DNA of 64,000 bases from NCBI GenBank assembly GCA_030674185.1, contig CM060312.1, forward strand, positions 68,686,737-68,750,736, given 5' to 3'. This document shows, in pieces, positions 1-24,265 of this stretch; position 1 is the first letter of the stretch; every line of letters starts with the position of its first letter. Source of the stretch: Monoplex corrugatus (taxonomy: Eukaryota; Mollusca; Gastropoda; Littorinimorpha; Ranellidae). The notes under the pieces are model-generated. The model was not told the origin of the DNA. It did no database searches and saw only the letters and a list, made by a program, of their open reading frames with translations. The position numbers and the translations under genes are program-made.

Positions 1-661
1 TCATTGATACCTTGTTGAAAATGAGGGTTTTACGGTGCCTCAAAGTTGCTATTTTGCTCAATTTCAAAAATGTACGCTTTTGACCCTATATAGAGCCGTT
101 TTCAAATTTGAATAACTTTTGAACTAATTGTAAAAAAAAAAAAATAAAGTTACCTTTGGAATCAGAATGAAAATATCTTTCTGTTTAACTACTTCTTGAT
201 AATCAATTCTGAAATAAGTTGGGGGGCTTTTGGGAACCTAATATAAACAAGAAGCAGCGAATTCACCTTTTCATAACCATTACTACAAACGCCACAGAAT
301 TAATAGAAAGACTTAGAAATCGGTATGATAGTATGAAATCATTACCAATGCAAAGCACTGTGCCTTTTAAAATCATGCCTGAGATCTAGGCCTAAAGGCC
401 ATTTTCTTAATTGTGTATTACAAGATTGTCATATATTGCATCTTGCAATATAACTTGTGTTTTGTATCTTGATATAGGATACCTAAGAAGATGATATGTT
501 TTATAACACTGTTTCCCACTTTTGTATTATGAAACAGATTTGTAATATGTTGTGTTTTCCAACATAACTTGTGTTTTGTGGAATTCTTTTTTTTTTATCT
601 CTAAGGTGGTGATATTGTACACAAATCCTAGATTAAAATATTGTGTAACATTTTTCTGTAG
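1..661 (+). other. NRF1 intron (5' end outside window)
   Basis: AT-rich intron ending in the acceptor at 651-661. A motif AACTTGTGTTTTG occurs at about 450 and again at about 563. No gene is seen. Confidence 0.7.
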
Positions 662-14926
<14,265 letters not shown>

Positions 14927-15400
14927 ACTGTTAAAAACTGTGTCTCAGAGGTGATACTGGCTCAGTCTTCTTCTGTTTTGAGGGTGTGAAAAGTTTGACC
15001 TTATGAGCTTTTTATTTTCTCTCTGTTTATCTTTGACTTTCTTTTTTGTTTTGTTTTTGTTTACATGTAGTAAGTAGATGATAGGTTCAGATTGACCCAA
15101 TGAGTCTTTGTGTGTATGTGATTGTGAAGAAAGGACACCAGCGTGGTTCTGTATGATGGATTTTTGCCTGGTTTGGAGCGTTTCTGAGGGTGGTTGCAAT
15201 GTGGATAAGTGTGAATTAATGGCTCATATTTTGGGTAATTGAGACCCAATTTTTGAATACTGTCAGATTGTCAGGAAGAATTTTTTTTTCTAAATTTTTT
15301 TCTCTTCCCCCTTGCAATAAGTTTTCTTTTCATCTTAGACATTGGGAAAAAGAAGACCAACTGGGAAGGCGAGATGAATAAAGATCTATAATTTGGTGAA
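14927..15400 (+). other. NRF1: NRF1 3' UTR (proximal)
   Basis: This is T-rich sequence after the stop with no ORF. A canonical AATAAA at 15377-15382 is followed by mixed sequence without an obvious GU-rich element. The 3' end is set by this signal; longer forms are possible because the next 600 bp contain no gene. Confidence 0.6.
15377..15382 (+). promoter_or_regulatory. NRF1 poly(A) signal AATAAA
   Basis: Canonical hexamer 450 bp past the NRF1 stop codon and the first one on the sense strand after it. Confidence 0.55.
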
Positions 15401-16061
15401 CAAGACAGATCTGTGAATACACAAAATTTTTCTATGCAGCAGGGATGTTTGACTGTTGTTTTAGAGGGTAGATTTTTACCAAGCATAGCTTACAGGAACA
15501 AGAAAAAAGATGAAAAAAATAATCAGAATGCATATTTAATATAATCAGACAAGACGGGCGCAAATTTTCGGCCAAATGGCCTTTGTCAAGCGTAGATGTA
15601 AGTCACAAACCAACAAACACAAAAATTAGGAGAAAAAGGCTGAATCTCCCTGCTGCTTCATCCAGATGGAGAAAACGACTGAAAATGAAAAGTGTTATTA
15701 CCAGCAAGTGCACAGTTTATATTGCGTGAAGGATTTTGAGTATGTGGGCTGAAAAAGAGATTATTAAATAATGTTGGAAAATGAGAGTTAACAGTGGCTT
15801 AATTGATCTGTTTTTGCATTTTTTTTAGTAATGTCATTTAAAAAAAAATTATTTGTGCTGGTTTTTTTGTACGTTTCTTTTCAAATGAACTTTTAAGATC
15901 ATGGGTTTAGAATTGCAGCTCTTTTGGTTAACTCTTTTTTTTTGATGTCTAGAATGGTTGAGTCTATTTCAAATATCATTGATCAGAGTATAACCCTTAG
16001 CTAAAGACCTTTTATGGAAGTGCATTTTCTCAGTCTCGTTATTCACAAATACAGTAGTATT
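15401..16061. other. Intergenic, no gene seen
   Basis: AT-rich. A small inverted motif (GGCCAAATGGCC, about 15572-15583) is the only structure noted. Confidence 0.5.
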
Positions 16062-16812
16062 TTATTCTTCTGCTTGCTTTATTATTTTGACACGAGGTGG
16101 AAAAGAAAGGTGAACTGTGGTCTTCTGTGCAAGACTCTGGTCATCAGCACTGTGGACGGTAGCTGATGTGAGCTTCGTCAAATTTTTATGCCTCTTGTGC
16201 CGAGGCATTCTTCCTTTGCTTGAAAATCGCTTTCTTTCTGGAGGCAAGTCTTCCCCACTCCAGTAGCTCTCCGTGTCGTTGGAGTTGTCGCTTGGACGAT
16301 AAGAGTCCCCGCTGTCAAGCATGCATTCACTGTCAGTATCAGAACCATTCTCGGGGTCGAGGTCGTCTAACGTTTCCGAACACAGTAAATCTTTGTCTGA
16401 TTCTGCAGGCACCACGCTTATTGTGGAACCCTGGATCACCAGTCTGTCCATGTTGCTTCACCAGTAGAACCGCCTGGCCACACGACAATTCTCACAACTG
16501 TAGTGCATGTCGTCCTGAGATAGAATGTACTGTCTGACTGTCCAGAAGGGTACGCATCTCACGTGGAAGTGCCTCGTACATGTAGGGCAATACACCCACA
16601 GCGTCTCCTCATGATCAAAATAAAGTATAGTCCGTGTTGAGTTTATGATTGTCAATGGCGTATATGTTGCATCCACAGCAATACCAGTCCCTCTCCTGAT
16701 CGGAACAGCTATTGTTATCTGAGTCTTGGGTAGCACCTTCTTCACGGTCTTCAGTTTCTGTCTCAGAGCTATAGACTAGGTCTTCCATCAGTGGTACTCC
16801 GTAACGCCATGA
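16062..16812 (-). pseudogene. Decayed acidic / PHD-like zinc-finger reading frame
   Basis: Read on the minus strand, an acceptor-like CTTTGGCAG precedes 16812. The frame then runs SWRYGVPLMEDLVYSSETET, an acidic stretch and RDWYCCGCNIYAID. It shifts frame near 16620-16680 into FDHEETLWVYCPTCTRHFHV, RCVPFWTVRQ and YSCENCRVARRFYW. There it meets TGA (about 16458), and two codons later the same frame resumes at ATG (16451) for 129 residues rich in Asp/Ser/Glu and then Lys/Arg, ending at 16062. Cys pairs CxxC, CxxC, HxxxC and CxxC resemble a PHD/RING-type zinc ribbon. It could be a transposon-borne gene or a lineage-specific host gene with introns I cannot resolve. Function unknown. Confidence 0.35.
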
Positions 16813-16953
16813 CTGCCAAAGATCACAGTTAAACAAGAAATATATATTTGATCGCATATATAGCAATATATCGAGATTCAAAAGAAAGATGTTAAATAAA
16901 TAAAGAAACAGTGCGTTACAGGGGTTACACTTTTGCCTATCAGTTGAAACCAC

Positions 16954-18136
16954 ACGTTAATGCATCTTTCATCTCTGAGTACTTAGATGATATTAACAAT
17001 TAACGTTTGTTACTTGATTTGGTCTTTTATAGATCTATACTGAAATGGGTCCTACATTAAGTCTCTTCCAGTCATCAGTGTAAGGGTTAACTACAGGTCA
17101 GAGACTAGAAAAAGAAAAGACAGCATCATTCACAACAAAAACAACACATTTCATCATTTCCTCCATCACCATATCACAAAGAAACTGTTTACATACAGTT
17201 GTGAATATAATTTCATTCAAAGATGTGAAGGAAATTGGATAAACTGACCTTCTTGTGCATTATTCCCAGCCCGTAGTGACCAGCGGCCATGCTGTCTCGC
17301 GACGGAAAAACCGCGTAACACGTTATTTCCGTCAAAGTCCCACTAAAAAAATCGTGCAAAACCTTGTAAGTTGAGATACGAGGTTTGTATAGATGGGCGT
17401 GCGTGTCATAAAAACCTCGTAAGTTAAGTTACGAGGTTTGGCACACGCAGGCATTTTAGACAAAAATACTTACGAGGTTTGCCACCCTCGTTTAATAGCA
17501 TTTCTAGATCAAATAGCGTTACGAGTTTTTGACACATCATGGACAAAAATTGAAGGAGAGCAGTGGCGCAAAAACCTGGTTTCAGCCAAAATTTGAGTTA
17601 CGAGGTTTCGGAACTACAACAGCGATATGGTATGTTCTAACCCATGATCTAAACTGTTCACGTATTATGTATTTGTTGTCAAATTTTCATATTTCAAAGA
17701 ACAGATGGACAGTCACTTTTTCTTGATGTACAAATTTTGTAATTGCGTGCACAATTAAAAAAAATATAACAACATTCTTTTATCTTGAAATTGTCACAGA
17801 AAGGCATGAAAAAGAGAGAATGTGAGTGTGTGTACATTGTTAGAACAACAACAAATTGAAGTAATATGGATGATATTATGTGCTCAGTTAGTATTCGGGC
17901 TTGCAACCATTTTTTCTGTTAAACCTGAATTGGTCAAAACATGAACAAATGTTGAATTGGTGTTCCACATCAGACTTGTGCTTCGGTAGGACCAGCTGGC
18001 TTCATTGCGGACATTACACTGTACGTTGACGATAGTTGTATTTAAGCAGTTTGCCAGTAGAATACACATCTGGACTAAAAATTTGTCCTTCGGCTAACCT
18101 TTTGTCTCCGGTACGTTTTCCACCAGCTACACAAAC
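16954..18136. other. Spacer with TACGAGGTTT repeats
   Basis: No gene seen. From 17375 to 17605 the motif TACGAGGTTT (or TACGAGTTTT) occurs five times. One pair forms a hairpin: 17412-17422 AAACCTCGTAA, 6-nt loop, 17429-17439 TTACGAGGTTT. Confidence 0.6.
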
Positions 18137-18274
18137 GTAACCATTTCACTCCCTCACTCTATTCACCAGCTTCATGTGGGAAGCTGGTGGATAGGGTGAG
18201 GGAGTGAAAGGTTTAAGTTTTTGCTTTGATGTCATGGCTGTCAGTACATGTGGAATGCTGGCGGATAGGGTTAA
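18137..18274. mobile_element. TTAA MITE (piggyBac-like), copy 2
   Basis: It begins CCATTTCACTCCCTCACTCT (flank GTAA, one change from TTAA). A palindromic core (CACCAGCTTC..GAAGCTGGTG) precedes GGATAGGGTGAGGGAGTGAA, and it ends GGCGGATAGGGTTAA at 18274. Confidence 0.7.
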
Positions 18275-18350
18275 TTCAGCATTTTCCCCCAGAATGGTGA
18301 ATCAAGTCATGTTGGTAATAAATTGCTGACATTTGTCCTTACTCTCTGCT

Positions 18351-19474
18351 TTAACCCTTTAGCTTCATTACAACCGTAGCCGACAGTTCTGCCCGCACTG
18401 CCTAGCGCTTCGTTACGGCCGTACCCGACCGTTAAAGTCGGCCACGAGCATGGACTATTTTGATCACGCACTGATCACATGTTTCTGGCCCTGGGAGACT
18501 GACAATTGGTCAAACATTCTTGGTATCATCCAATGACATGATGTTGGGAAAATTAGCACTACACACACATCCATTCACTTATGCTTGGGCGCAAAATGTG
18601 GTTGGGGGATTTTCATTCATGCCTCGTAGCGTGTGAAAAAATGGCGATGCCCTTTGTAGCAGATGGTTTTCAGGATACAGATGATTCTCCAGATTATTCA
18701 GAGGAGAAATTAAATACTACTGTTCGTAAATTAGGAAAACACGAAGAAGATGTAGCTGAGTCAGATATTGAGGTTTGTGAGGGGGAAGATGATGAAAACT
18801 GTGATTTAGGAGAGATCAACACAGAAGATAACGCGCCGCTGGCCGCATTCCAGCGAACATGGCACCCATCACTGGTTTTGCTGACAGTAAAGAAATTTGA
18901 TCTCTGGGTCGGACCAACTTGTATACTGCCAGCTGATGCCAAACCTTTAGATTATTTCTTTTTGTTTTTGTACAGACAATTAGTAAAGTGTATTATGAAC
19001 ATTGAATGTAGTTTTGTAGTGGAAAGTAAAATAATGATAAAAACTATCTGAACAAACTGTAAATACCTGAGGAGCACTTGGTGAGATTTGGTGACCACTG
19101 TGAGTACTATCACATGGAAATGCTGTTAGACACTTTAGCTAAGCCATACTCTAATTCATTACTCATCTGTATGTGTTGTGGTCACGTATAGGTGTGCTTC
19201 TCTTGTTTTCATATATATTGTCACTTATTTATTCATGTTTGGTGACATCTTTGGTGACAATGACACGACAAGCAGTGGTTAGAAAGACATACTCACTTGG
19301 ATATGGAAGTAAACATGTTTACCGACACCTGACAAATTTCTAGCTTTATATCTGATCAGACATGCTCACAGTGTACTCATGAACAGAGTAACCCTGTTTT
19401 AGGGGAAAAAGCTTGAGAAAATTTGAAATCTAGGGGCAGTTCAGCTCTCTAGAATGCAAATACAAGAGGGTTAA
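18351..19474 (+). mobile_element. Internally deleted piggyBac-like transposon
   Basis: TTAA lies at 18351-18354 and 19471-19474. Ends are CCCTTTAGCTTCA (left) and, read inward from the right, CCCTCTTGTATTT, similar over the first 7 of 13 bases. Inside is a transposase N-terminal reading frame (18641-19051) with the catalytic core missing, which implies internal deletion. Confidence 0.55.
18641..19051 (+). pseudogene. piggyBac-like transposase, N-terminal fragment
   Basis: The first good start is ATG 18641 in AAAAATGGCGATG; an upstream in-frame ATG at 18581 is less likely. The product begins MAMPFVADGFQD, has an acidic Ser/Asp/Glu region as in PGBD-type proteins, then FQRTWHPSL and the family landmark GPTCILPADAKPLDYFFLF, which corresponds to the segment just before the DDE domain. 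It then runs into unrelated AT-rich sequence and stops at 19051. None of the catalytic Asp residues or the C-terminal Cys-rich domain is present, so it cannot be an active transposase. Confidence 0.7.
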
Positions 19475-19734
19475 GATCATGTCGCTGATTTATCAAAGAC
19501 AATAGTTTGGTCCCACCCAGCTTTACTGGGCGTTTCTTGATAATGAAATAAACAAAAGGCAGCTGGTGCAAAAGTTTAACAAGGAAATGAAAGTAGAGTT
19601 AATTTAGCTGCAAACATGTTAAAGTTTTTATCTATGGCAACTTTGTTAGACAAAGACAAATTTTATGATGGGGACAGATAGTATTATGGTGATTTGGAAT
19701 GTTAGTGAGTCACACTGGACTGCACCCTTCATCA

Positions 19735-20990
19735 TGAGTATTCGTTGGACAGGACGAGGTCAAGTTCATCAAGGACTTCACTTACCTGGGCAGTTTAGTC
19801 AACAATTCAAGCGATATGACTAAAGAACTGAAATATTAATGTTGCATGGGCAAATCAACAGCAGCATTCAACATGCTGTCAAAAATCTGGAACAGCAAAA
19901 GAAAATAACCCTCAAGTCTTAACTCCCTTAACGCGATGAGCCACAATCATGGCTTCATTCGTTATAACCCGCTGAAACTGTTTGGTCTATAAAGCGAATA
20001 CAAATTGACCAATCAGAAGGCTTCTTTTGCATTGCATCTGCCTTCTTCCTTTCACACGGTCGCCATTTTGCTGTTCTTCGAATGATTTCTGTATGTTTTT
20101 GCACAAAAATGAGATTGGGTCTCATGGTGAGGTTGACAAGTTGGGACTCTTGTTGACAGTGACTGGTGATGATGATGAGGTAAGTATGGCTTTGTTTTTG
20201 GTTCCAAATGAACAAGAGAGGTCCGAGCACATGATGAAGGGTATTTTTAGCACATCAGTCATTGATGGAATGCGGGATGGCGTTAAGTTTGATTTGTTTA
20301 CATTGTACTTCTCATCGCACGTGCGCAGATGTGTTTAATTTTATTCAAACACTCCGTAATTTCATTTTCTCCTGCAAACTTTTATAGTGCAGTTCAGGGT
20401 TTCTCCTTTCTAAATGTATATATTTTTCTTGGAAATGTTAACATGAGAGCAGCAAAAATTAAAAACATATAGTACCCATAGGCAAGTTGGATCCTGCAAT
20501 TTTACACCATTGTCTTAGCGTACGCTTTAAATTATGTGTCGTGCCAAGGGAGTTACAACTGTGGTTCTATACTCCCAACGTTCTGTCAGCTTCACTGTAC
20601 AGCTGTGAAACATGCCATCTGAAAACAAGCCAGGAGAAGCAGTGTGACTCATGTTACCTAAAATATCTACACAAGATCTTGGGCTTTAAGTGAAAAGACT
20701 TTGTAACAAATGAAGTTCAGGAACCAAACAGATCCCAGTTAACAACTTCATCTGCGAGGTCGACTGAGTTGGTTGGACCATGCCGCCAGACTGCCGTCTT
20801 CCAGACCTGCCAACCAAGACCTGAACTGGAACCCAAAAGGACAGCAAAGGAGGGGAAGACCAAGAACTGATGCTAGAAGGTTGACAGAGACCTACAACCG
20901 GTGGATAGCTGCTGGAGTGATGCTCTCGCTAGCCTCAGGCTCTTTTCCATGCTGACCGGGCCTATTGGAGTGTTCTTGCTGCCTCTTCTG
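19735..20990 (+). pseudogene. 3' fragment of a non-LTR retrotransposon (RT C-terminal region), interrupted
   Basis: The left part (19745-19918) reads DEVKFIKDFTYLGSLVNNSS then AAFNMLSKIWNS. The right part (20557-20990) reads YTPNVLSASLYSCETCHLKT, YLKYLHKILGFK, then in another frame LNWNPKGQQRRGRPRTD and DRDLQPVDSCWSDALA. These are the TYLGS, YGCETW, WNP.G.RRRGRP and W..AL landmarks found C-terminal to reverse transcriptase in invertebrate LINEs. Stops and frameshifts are frequent. A 638-bp TTAA element separates the halves. Confidence 0.7.
19919..20556. mobile_element. 638-bp TTAA element inside the LINE fragment
   Basis: The left end is TTAACTCCCTTAACGCGATG. The right end read inward is GTAACTCCCTTGGCACGACA. 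Removing it rejoins the LINE frame (LKS... to ...LQLWFYTPNV). There is no recognisable transposase. An ORF with acidic GDDDE is followed by a consensus donor GAGGTAAGTATGG at about 20178, suggesting a leftover first exon. Confidence 0.55.
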
Positions 20991-21254
20991 TCACACGATG
21001 CGGGAGTGTGTCTACATTTACACCAAGGAAAAAATACTGAACTTCTATTGGATACCCATTTGGATTAATTACTATTTATTCACAAGTACTGGGAAGATAG
21101 AGAAAAAGGTCAGTTTGAAAAATCCTTATTTGAATCTTGCGAAATCTTGTTTTATGTGTAGTCATTATTGTTTTTGATATCTTTTAAAAAAAATAACCCC
21201 TGAACATGCAATTTGAGGATCCAGAATATCTTTTACAGTTATGCCTTGATTGGG
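20991..21254. other. AT-rich spacer
   Basis: Nothing recognisable. Confidence 0.4.
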
Positions 21255-21930
21255 TTACAGCTCATTTTTGTTGCTATTCAGTTGAGTTAAGGCTTACTTT
21301 GTGCTGTTTGGTTATTTGAGGCTTTTAAAAAAAGTTTTTGATCATAGCACTCAGGGAGGTTACCTGTGTGCTCACCTTTTTTTTTTCCCGTCCCATTTTC
21401 TACGTCACCTTACAGACCACAGAAGCTGGCACAGTTTTTTGTTTTTACTATGTGATGATGATGATGATGTCAGTGAGGATGATAATCATGATGCTATGGA
21501 GTTCGATCTAGAAGTGAGACTGCGTGACAGGGCTGTACTCTGTGCTTACTATCACTGGCTACATTCAGGTGCTAGTCAGAAGATTTTAGCAACACCCTCA
21601 ATGACGCACCCATGAAATGGATGAGACTCAACTGTATGGTCTCAGTCTTCCCAATGAGTCCATGAAGGATTTGATGGGGATTTGAACCCACAACCTTCCA
21701 GTCGGTTGTCTTTTGTGTTAAATACTACACCATGGCGACTGGTTAGTTGAGGCTTAATTTGGTTGCTGTTCAACTAAGGTTATGTTTGTTGTTGTGCAAT
21801 TGAGTTAGGGGTCATTTTGTTGCTGTTTGGTTAGTTGAGGCTTAATTTTGTTGCTGTTCAGTTAAGGTTTACCCTTTTGTTGCTGTTCGATTGAGGTTGT
21901 TTTTGTTGCTGCTGTTATTCATCAGGTTGT
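21255..21930. repeat. Degenerate minisatellite (TTGTTGCTGTTCAGTTGAGG-type)
   Basis: Imperfect units of about 35-45 bp around TTGTTGCTGTT and GTTGAGGCTTA flank and are interrupted by the SINE at 21325-21742. Confidence 0.6.
21325..21742 (-). repeat. tRNA-derived SINE family B, copy 1
   Basis: The minus-strand head at the high-coordinate end has an A-box-like TGGTGTAGTATTTAACAC and a B-box-like GGTTTGAATCCC-type sequence (GTGGGTTCAAATCCCC). The body includes a (CAT)n stretch and ends in a long A/G-rich segment. A 13-bp target duplication is visible: TTATTTGAGGCTT (21312-21324) versus TTAGTTGAGGCTT (21743-21755). Confidence 0.75.
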
Positions 21931-22639
21931 CCCAGTAACATTGAGGTTGTAGTGGAGTGCAGTGGTAGAGACCCAAACTTTAAGGATGTCACGTACCACA
22001 GAGGTTTAAGTGATTGAGGTAGTAGAGACAAACTTTTCTCCATAGTGAAAAGAAGAGCCAAATGGTGTAAATGAATACAAAAACATTCACAGACACAAAC
22101 AATACGCATGTTCATATGCGTGTGCACATACACACACTGACACAGGATGCTGCGTGATAGTACACTCAAACTGTTAGGCGTGTGACCCTTGACCAAGTTG
22201 TCGCTCTCTCACTTTCTCTCTCTCGCGCACACACAGTACTGAGCTAGAGAATGCTTAGCTGTTAGGTGTGCAACACTTGACCAAAGTTGTCATCTTCTCT
22301 GTCTCGCCTGCAGTTTGTGCAATAGACAGGGCAGCCTAAATGTAATGCCGATTAGAGCATTTGCAGACAGATCTATGACAGTCTGAAACCGAACAGTTGC
22401 ATGTATACATGCGTGTGTTCCTATGTTTTATGGTCCAGTGAAAAACTAGATGGTCTACATTATGTCAAGACCTAGAATGTTCAGTTCTCACCTGTCTCAC
22501 CTATCAGCATCACTGGGTTTTTCTACATTATGTCAAGACCTAAAATGCACGGTTCTCACCTGTCATTGTCACCAGGTTCGGTGTTGGCCGCTGCACACTT
22601 TGTCACCACCATCTCCCTCCAGGCCGCTCTGTCTCGACT
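21931..22639. other. Spacer
   Basis: Two short partial duplications: TGTTAGGCGTGTGACCCTTGA near 22170 versus TGTTAGGTGTGCAACACTTGA near 22260, and TCTACATTATGTCAAGACCTA at 22453 and 22530. No gene seen. Confidence 0.45.
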
Positions 22640-24265
22640 TTTGTAGTTTCTTGAATATTTAGGCCACTGATGTTGGTTATGTTCTTGATGTATGAGATTG
22701 AAGTTCTGCCTTTCTTAGAAACCTTTTTGTTACTGTTTTTCCTTGAAAGATGGTTGCCATGAGGTACGTGTTCTTGCTGCGTGACACATGTATTTTAGTC
22801 TTCTCTTGTTGATGTCTGCTTCTAGTTTTCTGGTGGTATCAAGTATCTGTCCATTTGACACTTAGTAGTTTCCAATAAAACCATATCTCTGCTGCCTCAG
22901 TTCTTCTGCAATAAGATTTTCTCAAGAGTCCAAGCTCTGCAGCCATAAATCGTAACTGGCCAGTTCAAACATTATAAAAGTCTAATTTTCAGGCCATTTG
23001 GTATGCCTGTCTTTCCAGATGTAGTTGAGTTGGACCATTTTCTGCTTTGCCATTCCAGTTCTTATTTTGATGTCTTTGGAGCAGATTCCATCATGTTTTT
23101 ACAGAACCAAGATATTTGAAATCCTTAATATTTTCTTATGGAACTTTGTTAATTAAGATGTCATGATTGTTTTCAGTTTCTTTGCCTTTGATATGTAGCA
23201 CTTTTGTTTTCTTGGCATTCAAGTTTAGGCCAGCCTTTTTGCCTGCTGCATCTACCCTGTATAGAATTCTTTTTATGCTGATAATGTCTGCTAACAGCCC
23301 AATATCATCAGCATATTTGTAAGAATTTTTCCTCCCATCTTTCTGCCCATGCCTTCTGCATCAGCATCTCTTGAGACTTGTTCTGTGTAGATGTTAAAGA
23401 GATAAGGTGGGAGGATACAACCTTGTCCAACTCCCTGTGGATGTTGAAGAATTCACATTTCTGATTGTTCCATCTAACTGTAGCCTTTTGGTCTTTATAT
23501 AATGAGGCATGTAGATGTTAAAGAGATAAGGTGAGAGGATACAACCTTGTCTAACTCCCTGTGGATGTTGAAGAATTCACATTTCTGATTGTTCCATCTA
23601 ACTGTAGCCTTTTGGTCTTTATATAATGAGGCATGTAGATGTTAAAGAGATAAGGTGAGAGGATACAACCTTGTCTAACTCCCTGTGGATGTTGAAGAAT
23701 TCACATTTCTGATTGTTCCATCTAACTGTAGCCTTTTGGTCTTTATATAATGATGCATGTAGATGTTAAAGAGATAAGGTGAGAGGATACAACCTTGTCT
23801 AACTCCCTGTGGATGTTGAAGAATTCACATTTCTGATTGTTCCATCTAACTGTAGCCTTTTGGTCTTTATATAATGAGGCATGTAGATGTTAAAGAGATA
23901 AGGTGAGAGGATACAACCTTGTCTAACTCCCTGTGGATTTTGAAGAATTCACATTTCTGATTGTTCCATCTAACTGTAGCCTTTTGGTCTTTATATAATG
24001 AGGCATGTAGATGTTAAAGAGATAAGGTGGGAGGATACAACCTTGTCTGACTCCCCTGTGGATGTTGAAGAATTCACATTTGTTATTGTTCCATCTAACT
24101 GTAGCTTTTGGTCTTTATATAATGAGGCAATTAATGTAATGATGTGTTTGGGAAAGCCCATTTTGACCATTGTGTTGAACAGGTGGAGATGAATGACTGT
24201 CAAATGCTTTGCGGTAGCCTATGAAGGTGACAAAAGCTTCTTTTTCAGTGCTTTTCATTTTCTCT
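22640..24265 (-). pseudogene. Non-LTR retrotransposon reverse transcriptase fragment with internal tandem amplification
   Basis: Minus-strand reading: AFVTFI.YRKAF near 24250, VKMGFPKHIITLIASLYKDQ at 24110-24170, FFNIHRG-RQGC near 24040-24080, the catalytic YKYADDIGLLADIISI at about 23275-23325, AGKKAGLNLNAKKTKVLHIK at about 23180-23240, FKYLGS at about 23120 and IKIRTGMAKQKM at about 23050. This is the RT core and thumb of an endonuclease-encoding LINE. Frameshifts and stops are present. Six copies of a 124-bp RT segment lie between the RQGC and YADD blocks. Confidence 0.75.
23380..24123. repeat. 6 x 124-bp tandem array made of RT sequence
   Basis: Unit boundaries (GAGGCATGTAGATGTT) occur at 23504, 23628, 23752, 23876 and 24000, exactly 124 bp apart, with partner copies on both sides. 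Units differ by only a few bases. As 124 is not a multiple of 3, the array destroys the RT frame. Confidence 0.95.
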
